From the NCBI RefSeq assembly GCF_003438995.1, contig NZ_QSUN01000007.1:76609-140608 (forward strand): DNA of 64,000 nt, read 5' to 3'. Source of the stretch: Bacteroides sp. OM05-12 (GTDB lineage: Bacteria; Bacteroidota; Bacteroidia; Bacteroidales; Bacteroidaceae). The notes beneath the pieces are model-generated. The model did no database searches. It was not told where the DNA came from and was given only the letters and a program-made list of their open reading frames with translations. A program made the position numbers and the translations under genes. Shown here one piece after another: positions 54,783 through 62,271 of this stretch; positions within the stretch are counted from its first letter, which is position 1; every line of letters begins with the position of its first letter.

Positions 54783-55520
54783 TCATTTCTTCTCATTAGG
54801 AACACCAATAATAAATTGAATAATATTTATATCTCTTTCATTAATAAAAGTATCTAAAGAAAATGATAAATCTTTCAAGTATAAGTTATTCTTAATATTA
54901 ACTTTCACCTGAGGACACAACATAACTAAACCATCATGTTTATTATATCGAAATGCCGAATAAATAAGCTTGTTTACATCTATATTCGGATGTTTACATA
55001 AATATTGTTTCTTTACTGATGTAAGTAGTTCGATAAAATCATCATTGTAATAGTTTCGCATTATTCTGCCATCCGAGTCAAATATTTCACACGTATTTAA
55101 TTTATAAATAAAATGAGACTTCTCAAGAGGCATCTCCAAATCTTTGCATACATTTTTTTGAATTTCAATTTTCTTATGCTTATATGTTATTATTAAACGA
55201 CCTTGCTTTTGAGCCATTTGCATTTTATCTCTATTATTAAGAATAAAATCAAGTGTTTTCGCATCACGCGTAAAAATTGGAGGAGCAGATTTTAAATATA
55301 AATCAAAAGATTTATATTCATATTCAGCATTTACAATCTGCCATATAAAATCACTCAATTCATCTAAAGTTTCGGGATATCGCAAATAAGCATCATAAAA
55401 GTCATTTACTCTCCAATATAGATTTTCTTCTACATTCATTGACGAAACTTGTTTTCCAATCGTACAACTATTACAATACACCAATATAATTGATGCAATT
55501 ATCAAATACACATATCTCAT
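54783..55520 (-). CDS. Lipoprotein behind an orphan Rhs C-terminus, candidate immunity
   Basis: A 245-residue lipoprotein (YLIIASIILVYCNSC, lipidated at Cys19 or nearby). The mature part reads YWRVNDFYDAYLRYPETLDE, then FILNNRDKMQMAQKQGRLII, and a C-terminal NIKNNLYLKDLSF. The YPETLDEL stretch recalls small lipoproteins in which a helical hairpin follows the anchor; I cannot name the family. It directly follows, with overlap, the broken Rhs C-terminus at 55471-55788, so it is the best candidate for that toxin's immunity gene. Confidence 0.62.
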   Translation of the reverse strand: MRYVYLIIASIILVYCNSCTIGKQVSSMNVEENLYWRVNDFYDAYLRYPETLDELSDFIWQIVNAEYEYKSFDLYLKSAPPIFTRDAKTLDFILNNRDKMQMAQKQGRLIITYKHKKIEIQKNVCKDLEMPLEKSHFIYKLNTCEIFDSDGRIMRNYYNDDFIELLTSVKKQYLCKHPNIDVNKLIYSAFRYNKHDGLVMLCPQVKVNIKNNLYLKDLSFSLDTFINERDINIIQFIIGVPNEKK

Positions 55521-55788
55521 TGTTTCTTTGAAAAAAATAAACTATTATATAATTTACTCGCGAAATAATTGCTTTATCTACTAGTTGATATATTTGCCCC
55601 TCAAAAGAGTCAGCAGTCAACTGACTACCCAATAAGCTATAATAAATATTATTTATTGTATAAGTTCTACCTAAATATGCTCCATTATTTATGATCTTAT
55701 TTAAATCGTCCTGAGAATGTACTAAATCATCGTATCTATACTCCCATTCTCCCTCATCATTTTGAACTTTATTTCAATCCATTCCATT
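55471..55788 (-). pseudogene. Orphan Rhs C-terminal toxin fragment with core junction
   Basis: On the minus strand the fragment begins with Asn-Gly-Met-Asp and a TGA (55774-55776) where the intact Rhs protein has NGMDW, so Trp became a stop. Just upstream AATAATCCTGTT matches the core's NNP codons. After the stop the frame is open and reads NKVQNDEGEWEYRYDD, then LVHSQDDLNKIINNGAYLG, YYSLLGSQLTADSFEG and IYQLVDKAIISRV. This is a different C-terminus from that of the intact gene. It overlaps the candidate immunity lipoprotein at 54783-55520. Confidence 0.78.
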
Positions 55789-55844
55789 AATACTCCAACA
55801 GGATTATTCAGCCTGCACTTATTTATGGAAGGCTATATTTAACA

Positions 55845-56378
55845 TTAAAATTTATTAATCTGCATCAATAGATAATCATATTTGGACAGATAAACACCTT
55901 TCTCTTTCGCTTTTTTTCTATTATATTCATATAAATCCATTAATTCTCCAGGAAATCCCAAATTAATAGTTTTCCAATCATTATTTTTAAAATATTCCCT
56001 TGCAGATGCAATTATATGACTTTTAGGAACATTTGGAGGATCCTGAGTATAACATATATAAAATTGTATTCTACTTTCTATTAAATAGGTTTCTATTAAG
56101 GTAATAAAATCATTAGTTATAATCCAATTTGACCTGACTATATCAAGTTTTAAAACAGCCCCCAAAGAATCTACTTGGGAAACAAACATAATCTTTATAT
56201 TATTATCAAGTAAAAAACTAATAGAATCTTTTCCAAATGTTTCTATCATTACCTTTGATATAAGTGCTGAATTTCGTTTTAGACAATCACTATCTACGCT
56301 AACATTCATTTGAGAAAATGATAAAACAGAAACATAAGAATATAAAAACATGGCTATTAATAAATGTTTCATAATCAA
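55845..56378 (-). CDS. Exported protein of unknown function
   Basis: A 177-residue protein with a signal peptide (LLIAMFLYSYVSVLSFSQ). The mature part contains DSLGAVLKLDIVRSNWIITN, a DPPNVPKSHIIASAREYF stretch and a closing YLSKYDYLLMQINKF. It is not recognised; DSLGxVxxLxIxRS recalls TonB C-terminal-like sensing folds but is too weak to call. It lies 84 bases after the 72-residue membrane gene, the same relative place that the 193-residue gene holds after copy 1. Confidence 0.55.
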   Translation of the reverse strand: MIMKHLLIAMFLYSYVSVLSFSQMNVSVDSDCLKRNSALISKVMIETFGKDSISFLLDNNIKIMFVSQVDSLGAVLKLDIVRSNWIITNDFITLIETYLIESRIQFYICYTQDPPNVPKSHIIASAREYFKNNDWKTINLGFPGELMDLYEYNRKKAKEKGVYLSKYDYLLMQINKF

Positions 56379-56462
56379 TAATATTATTTAAGTATATCCG
56401 AATAATATACAAAGAAAAAGTTAATTATAAGCATTCCATTAATACAGAAAGAATATAGATTT

Positions 56463-56681
56463 TTACAATCTACTATTTTCCCTATCCAAATAATGATTTC
56501 TATATAAATAAATATGATAACCTAAATAAATCCCTAACAACAATACAAGAATATAACTGTATATAATATGTTGATGGGATAATCTAAAAACTCCATAGAT
56601 AAACAAATATCCAAGAAATCCATAAACCATTATTACATTTAAATGAATTATAACATAATCATAAATCCTTCTCATCATCAT
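56463..56681 (-). CDS. Small membrane protein, copy 2
   Basis: A 72-residue protein with two predicted helices (VIMVYGFLGYLFIYGVF and IYSYILVLLLGIYLGYHIYL). It differs from copy 1 at 52406 by only a handful of residues, with one insertion near the end (YRNHYLDREN compared with YSYYLDRKN). Its ATG overlaps the stop of the 68-residue gene by four bases, so the pair is translationally coupled. Function unknown. Confidence 0.62.
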   Translation of the reverse strand: MMMRRIYDYVIIHLNVIMVYGFLGYLFIYGVFRLSHQHIIYSYILVLLLGIYLGYHIYLYRNHYLDRENSRL

Positions 56682-56884
56682 TTATTTGACTTTTTATTTT
56701 TCAGACAACCTGCAATAGCACTAACTCCAATAAAAGAGCTTAAACATAATGCAATATATGCATATATCGTAAAAACTCCTAATTCCATCAATTCACTTTT
56801 TAGAACAAGTATAAAAACTGTAAATATAATAGTAGGTATTGTAAGCTTATTACTTAACATATCCAGAAATTTTATCATTCTCAT
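56678..56884 (-). CDS. Small membrane protein, coupled to copy 2
   Basis: A 68-residue protein with helices near LTIPTIIFTVFILVLKSE and IYAYIALCLSSFIGVSAIAG, and a Lys-rich tail CLKNKKSNK. Its start lies inside the 3' end of the lipoprotein pseudogene at 56850, in a different frame. The duplicated copy at 52618-52700 keeps only the tail. With the 72-residue gene it forms a two-gene unit, perhaps a hetero-oligomeric membrane immunity or a holin-like pair; no support beyond topology. Confidence 0.55.
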   Translation of the reverse strand: MRMIKFLDMLSNKLTIPTIIFTVFILVLKSELMELGVFTIYAYIALCLSSFIGVSAIAGCLKNKKSNK

Positions 56885-57257
56885 TTTTCAATCCAATATT
56901 ATAAACTACAACATTTTCTCCGTTCATATTGCAAGCTCTCTCTAAACTTGCATCACAAAATTCCGGATCAATATAAGGTAATGTCACATACATTGAAAAT
57001 TCAATGATAGTATCTCATTCCAAAAGAGTACAAAAGACTATATTTATTTTAGGTACATTTAAAGGATTATAAATAGTATCTACCAAATCCATAAAACTAT
57101 ATAATTCTTCTAATGCCTGCATCTTGAATAAACGTACAGTATCCTCATTCTGTATTGTGGTATTAACATATTGATCTTTCAAAATATCAGATTATAATCT
57201 TTCTTGTTTAGATGTACAAGCAAAAACAAGAAACAATAAAATTATGATACATTTAAT
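56850..57257 (-). pseudogene. Lipoprotein pseudogene with two internal stops
   Basis: The minus strand encodes a lipoprotein signal KCIIILLFLVFACTSKQERL, then a TAA, then SDILKDQYVNTTIQNEDTVR up to INIVFCTLLE, a TGA, and DTIIEFSMYVTLPYIDPEFC to KNENDKISGYVK and a final stop (56850-56852). The expected ATG before Lys is ATT. So it has lost its start and gained two stops but kept one frame for 135 codons, which implies recent inactivation. The 255 bases from 57258 to 57512 show nothing recognisable. Confidence 0.78.
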
Positions 57258-57512
57258 GAGTTATATATGATTAGAAAACGCCAAATAAGAAACGCCAAGG
57301 ATTATTCTTGATTTTTCTTACGGTTCATATTCAAGAGTCATTTTTTAATTCTACTTTAAAGCAATCCATAAAATACATACACAACATTATAATTATATTT
57401 AATATATTCCTAAGACAACATTTATTCTTCATTAGTAGGATCAAACTATTAACATGATTAATTATCACAATTCAACGTCCAAAATCAAAGGTTGAAAACA
57501 TTTCCAATAGAG

Positions 57513-58301
57513 TTATATTTCTCCTCTAATAAATATGCATTCTATTATAAAATAAATAAACAAGCCCAACAATATGAGACATAAAAACTTAATAAAAATA
57601 GGAAATATACGCTCTTTATTATTTTTTATCCAGTTTATATCCAAACTCAAGAAAAAAAGTATGAATCCCGTAATAGGAAATAATAAAATTTGACCACACA
57701 ACAGAAACTTGACAGCCAAAATCCAATTGCCCATTAATATATAAATAAATAGGAACACAACAAATAAGATTATATCAAAAATAAGACTCTTTCTTAAAGA
57801 TAACCACGCATTTCTTTTATGACGTAATTTAAGCAAAAGCAAAACCAAAACAGGAGTTATATTTATTATAAGCAAGTCTTTATATACAATATCTTTCGTG
57901 TAGCTATAAATTATATTTATATGCTCAAATTCATTGAGAAATAGATTTTGCTTTGTTTTTTCATATTCTTTTTCTGATAAAGGACCACTTTTTTTCCAAG
58001 GGACTCCTTTCTCCACAGGAGGCAATAATTCTATAACATAATAGCCTAATATGCTATCGCAATGCACATTACATTGTTTTGCTATAATATATTTTTTATT
58101 CCAATAAACATCGGTTATGAAACCCTCCATAAGTCCAACACTACCACTTCCATCAGGGTAATTATAGTACAAAGTTGTTAATTCTGGCATATTAATCCAG
58201 CCTATACTATAATCTATCCCTTCCAATTCTTCGAAATATGAATCACATGAAGTTACAAATAGACTTATTATCAATACATATAAGTGAAATCTCATTTTCA
58301 T
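57513..58301 (-). CDS. Candidate immunity lipoprotein with four-helix membrane tail
   Basis: A 262-residue protein starting one base after the Rhs stop. Lipoprotein signal HLYVLIISLFVTSC with Cys19; residues 25-125 a soluble domain (IDYSIGWINMPELTTLYYNY, NKKYIIAKQCNVH, GYYVIELLPPVEKG) that resembles DUF3997-type lipoproteins from memory; then about four helices from residue 145 (LLIINITPVLVLLLLKLR, FDIILFVVFLFIYILMG, IFIKFLCLILLGLFIYFI). Adjacency to the Rhs C-terminus makes it the expected immunity protein. The lipoprotein-plus-multipass layout is unusual and suggests a membrane-acting toxin. Confidence 0.7.
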   Translation of the reverse strand: MKMRFHLYVLIISLFVTSCDSYFEELEGIDYSIGWINMPELTTLYYNYPDGSGSVGLMEGFITDVYWNKKYIIAKQCNVHCDSILGYYVIELLPPVEKGVPWKKSGPLSEKEYEKTKQNLFLNEFEHINIIYSYTKDIVYKDLLIINITPVLVLLLLKLRHKRNAWLSLRKSLIFDIILFVVFLFIYILMGNWILAVKFLLCGQILLFPITGFILFFLSLDINWIKNNKERIFPIFIKFLCLILLGLFIYFIIECIFIRGEI

Positions 58302-58302
58302 A

Positions 58303-61300
58303 TTATTTATTTTTAAGAGACTGCCAAATATAAAATTGATAAGTTGTTCCCATTATTTTTTGCTCATATCTTCGTTTATTTAAGCTATTTGAAATATGAT
58401 AAAAGAATGAACTCATACTTTTACTATCGCTAATTACATTATTTAGAAACCTTTTGTTTTTACTTGTAAATGCATCATATCTATAACTACCAATAAACTG
58501 TTTTGCCATAGATAGCGTAGTTAATGCATCCCATAAGCCCCATTCACCTTTCCAAGCCGTTATTTGCCCTGGTACATCAGTTCTATTATTTATAATATTT
58601 TGTTGCGCCTCAATTACTGCTTTATCTTTTTTCATTACTTGTGTATAAGGGTGATCAGACAAAAATACAGAAAACTCAGGACCAGTACCATTTACAAATT
58701 CATCAAAAAAATCCCAATCACTCTTTCCTGATCCAATTAGCGCCCCTTTATTATTATTTACGATGTCAAAAGTAAAGCCGTCACTATACATACTTCCTAC
58801 CTTAAAATTATTAACTAATAGATCATCTATAATAGATTCAAATTCCCCTAAGGCAGAGCCTTTATCACCAATATAAGTAAACCCCTCACGTTCCTCATTC
58901 CCATCATACCATGTATAATATAAAGTTTTATTATTACGATACCAATCCATTCCATTAGGATCAATCAAATTTATCGGATTATTATTACAATAAACATAAG
59001 GACTTATCGAATAATATTTCTCACATAACGGGTCGATACTCATAAACCGTCCCAAAAGAGGATCTTGCGCACGAGCACCGAAATCATACCAGTCCAAGCC
59101 GTTCATACGGTCAATCTCCTTGCCACCGAAGAGATAATTTTGAGAAATAGTCGCTGTGGGTTTTATGGGACCGATAGAAGAAGCATCTTGCGATTCACCG
59201 TTATTATTATGAATACCACCAAAAGCATAATAATCATAATTTTTAGTATAAAAGACATTCGATTTGGTTAGAAGGCGGTTATTGCCCTGATGATCTTTTA
59301 TATAAAAGTAATAAATAGGAGTATTGTTTACAAAAGATACAAAACCTTCATCCGTCAGAATTTTACTAAGTTTGCCGTTTTCATAAATGATATTACCACA
59401 GTAATCCGTTTCATCTAAAACTTTAGTTTGGATAGGCTTTAATGTATCAAGCCGGGATATACCATTGAATACCGGATGAAAAATAGGAATCTCTGTATAA
59501 GCATGCGTCAATCGGAGCTTACGACCTGATGCATCATAACGATAAGTATGAGATTCACCAGAACTCAATTCTATTTTATGAGGCAAATTCTTATTGGTAT
59601 AACTAATACTAGTTATCTTTTTATTTAAATCTGAGGTGGTATTACCATTCCTGTCATAACTGTACTCATTTTCTTTATCGGCTTCATCCGTAAAATAGAA
59701 AGTACCTTTAGGTAAAGAGTTCAAAGATATATCATTGGTTACTTTTTTAAGTTGATTCCCTGAATAGGATAAGTTCAATTGATTTACAATTCCATATGAA
59801 TAATCTCGTAATTCTATTATACCTATTCCTCTTGTTGACAGATGAAAATGTTCTCCTATAATCCCATAATTGGTTATGCCCGTTACATTTCCATGTTTGT
59901 CATAGATAAACTCCTCACTGAAATTCGGTCTTTTATCAACAGAAGTCGTGTCGGAGATTCTAGGTTCAGTATAAGAAGAACGAATCAAGCGGTCTAAGGA
60001 ATCATAAGTATATTTACTAATTCTATTATCACCAGACGAATACCCCCATTGAGCAGCACTGATGTTTCCATTATAGCAGGGAACACCGCCGGAGAGAGAG
60101 GCATTATAATAAAGAGTCTGATAAAACGTATGACTTTGAATGTCGGTTAGCCAATTACGAATATTATAAGAATAAGTGATCGGAATTTTCTCATCATTCA
60201 GGCTCTTACTCTTTAAACGTCCGGTTGCATCATAAGATAAAGAAGACAGTAGTACAGGAGTGGAATTATTAAAAGAATGATAAGTATTCACCAAACGGTC
60301 TGTCCGGTCGTATGTATAGGTATAAAGCTCAACAATGGCATCCTTATCTTTAGCGCTATGTTCATGGCGGTGCTTCAAAAGTTTTCCCGTAAAAGAATAT
60401 TTAAAATAATCTTTCTCAAACCCGAACAGATGATTGGAAGCAATGCTCTGAATGACTTGGGCGTCTTCACTATAATAAAACACTTTATAAAATCGTTGGG
60501 GAATACTAGTATCGATAGCCTCCATAAAAGAATTTGAAGTCTGATAACGACCAGTTATAGAACCCGTCAGTAAACCTTTTGCCGACAGCTTGTCATTGGT
60601 AGGATGCATATATAAATTATCAAAATCATATAACCCCTTATAAGAATAATCGCCATCCCTGAAACCCGCCATAGTCAAAAAAGAATAATTGTCATAATAA
60701 TTGATATTCTCCAAAAGAAGCGAACCACTGTCAAAAGGAAAATCTATGACAGCATAACCGCTTTCCAGAATGGAGGAAGTTTCATCTCCCGTAAAAGTGG
60801 CGACAATCGAACGGTTTTTTATATTATCATATGCTGCACACTTACAGGTGCCTCTCACCACTTCCCGACCGTAAATGTCATATAGATAAAAGGTATAATG
60901 CTTAGTAAAACGCTGCACGCCATTCTGACTGAGAATCAAACGATGATCCTTGTCATAGAAAAACAACTCTTTTTCCGCTCCGGGTTTCTTTTTCATGGTA
61001 CAGTTGCCGTAATTGTCATACTCATAATAATAGGCATAATCTATTAACGCCTGCGTATTGTCAATATTGTACGCTACGTTATTACTATTTAACTGATCCG
61101 CAGCCAAAGGAGGCAAAACATAGCGCAGATCACCATAATCATCATAAACATAATAAGTATCATAATTGCCTCCGTTTATCTGACGACTTAGAACCGTATG
61201 ACCTTCCTTATCGGAAAAATCATAACGGCTGTGCCCATCCTCATCAATCGTTCTGACCACGACCAAATCTCCCGTGTCGTACAAACCTTTACGAATTAAC

Positions 61301-62271
61301 TGTTTACCCAACAATTCATATTTTGCACACGATAAGCTTCCCGTACCGGTATTCACATAATAAAACGTCTGCACACCTCTTCCGTTCCATGCACTTCCGG
61401 CTCCACACTGTTTCAGAACTCTGTTCATTGCACCATCATAGGCAGTGCTGTTATAAGGCATATTGTCCGAATACTGACTACGTGCTCCCTGTTTCACTTC
61501 TTCCGGAGAAATCATAGCTTGTACATACGAAGATGTAGCAACCGGTAACCATGCTGTAGTTACCCTTTCATATCCGTCATACTCTGTCTGATAAACAAGA
61601 TGTTCTTCATTTCCTCCCGCAAATTTCTCTATTCTCTGAATGGGATGTCCAAAGTCATCAGTATATTCTATTGTCTCCATGAATTTGTCTTCATCCATGA
61701 ATTTAATATAGTTATTTTGCCGGTTGTCTATCGCAATTCTAGGTGCAATCTCTCTACGAAAATTTCCACTCGGTAATGTAAAATCTGCTACTTCTTTGCT
61801 CGCAGCATGTGCAATTATATCAATATTTGCAAACATGTATTTATTCCCATCCGTTTCAACTCTCCCATTACTTTCACAAATAATATAGATTTTACCAGGC
61901 ATTTCTATTTCAGCTTTTATACCGGATTGACTATGATTAAAAACAAATTCGTCAGTCACATCTTCTACACCATATTTCTCCCACAATATATGTATTTGAT
62001 CCTCTTTATTAGCTGATATTTCTATTGAAAAATAAAAGTTCTCATCACTGTCTATTTTAAAATAAGTATCCGCTATTCCATTATGGTTAAAATTATCACT
62101 TTGATTAGAAAGCATAATTTTACCATTATATCCATTATTAATATCTACCATTATGGAATTATTTAATGAGCTTCCCGACACCTCAGCAATATTCGCATAA
62201 ATATTATTACTACATATCAATAATATCAGTAGATAGAATGTATTTATATATTTAATAGATTTTGTATCCAT
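58303..62271 (-). CDS. Rhs/YD-repeat protein with polymorphic C-terminus
   Basis: A 1322-residue exported protein. Signal peptide about 1-27 (TFYLLILLICSNNIYA); a beta module to ~190; a DUF6443-type segment (EYTDDFGHPIQRIEKFAGGN, then LVYQTEYDGYERVTTAWLPV); many YD repeats to ~1060 (YDRTDRLVNTYH, YDATGRLKSKS); and an Rhs core end WYDFGARAQDPLLGRFMSID with PNGMDW at 1105-1110. The last 212 residues (58306-58941) are the variable C-terminus, with DFFDEFVNGTGPEFSVFLSD and SMSSFFYHISNSL; no catalytic motif is certain. It overlaps the upstream gene by 20 bases and the candidate immunity gene follows after one base. Confidence 0.92.
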   Translation of the reverse strand: MDTKSIKYINTFYLLILLICSNNIYANIAEVSGSSLNNSIMVDINNGYNGKIMLSNQSDNFNHNGIADTYFKIDSDENFYFSIEISANKEDQIHILWEKYGVEDVTDEFVFNHSQSGIKAEIEMPGKIYIICESNGRVETDGNKYMFANIDIIAHAASKEVADFTLPSGNFRREIAPRIAIDNRQNNYIKFMDEDKFMETIEYTDDFGHPIQRIEKFAGGNEEHLVYQTEYDGYERVTTAWLPVATSSYVQAMISPEEVKQGARSQYSDNMPYNSTAYDGAMNRVLKQCGAGSAWNGRGVQTFYYVNTGTGSLSCAKYELLGKQLIRKGLYDTGDLVVVRTIDEDGHSRYDFSDKEGHTVLSRQINGGNYDTYYVYDDYGDLRYVLPPLAADQLNSNNVAYNIDNTQALIDYAYYYEYDNYGNCTMKKKPGAEKELFFYDKDHRLILSQNGVQRFTKHYTFYLYDIYGREVVRGTCKCAAYDNIKNRSIVATFTGDETSSILESGYAVIDFPFDSGSLLLENINYYDNYSFLTMAGFRDGDYSYKGLYDFDNLYMHPTNDKLSAKGLLTGSITGRYQTSNSFMEAIDTSIPQRFYKVFYYSEDAQVIQSIASNHLFGFEKDYFKYSFTGKLLKHRHEHSAKDKDAIVELYTYTYDRTDRLVNTYHSFNNSTPVLLSSLSYDATGRLKSKSLNDEKIPITYSYNIRNWLTDIQSHTFYQTLYYNASLSGGVPCYNGNISAAQWGYSSGDNRISKYTYDSLDRLIRSSYTEPRISDTTSVDKRPNFSEEFIYDKHGNVTGITNYGIIGEHFHLSTRGIGIIELRDYSYGIVNQLNLSYSGNQLKKVTNDISLNSLPKGTFYFTDEADKENEYSYDRNGNTTSDLNKKITSISYTNKNLPHKIELSSGESHTYRYDASGRKLRLTHAYTEIPIFHPVFNGISRLDTLKPIQTKVLDETDYCGNIIYENGKLSKILTDEGFVSFVNNTPIYYFYIKDHQGNNRLLTKSNVFYTKNYDYYAFGGIHNNNGESQDASSIGPIKPTATISQNYLFGGKEIDRMNGLDWYDFGARAQDPLLGRFMSIDPLCEKYYSISPYVYCNNNPINLIDPNGMDWYRNNKTLYYTWYDGNEEREGFTYIGDKGSALGEFESIIDDLLVNNFKVGSMYSDGFTFDIVNNNKGALIGSGKSDWDFFDEFVNGTGPEFSVFLSDHPYTQVMKKDKAVIEAQQNIINNRTDVPGQITAWKGEWGLWDALTTLSMAKQFIGSYRYDAFTSKNKRFLNNVISDSKSMSSFFYHISNSLNKRRYEQKIMGTTYQFYIWQSLKNK

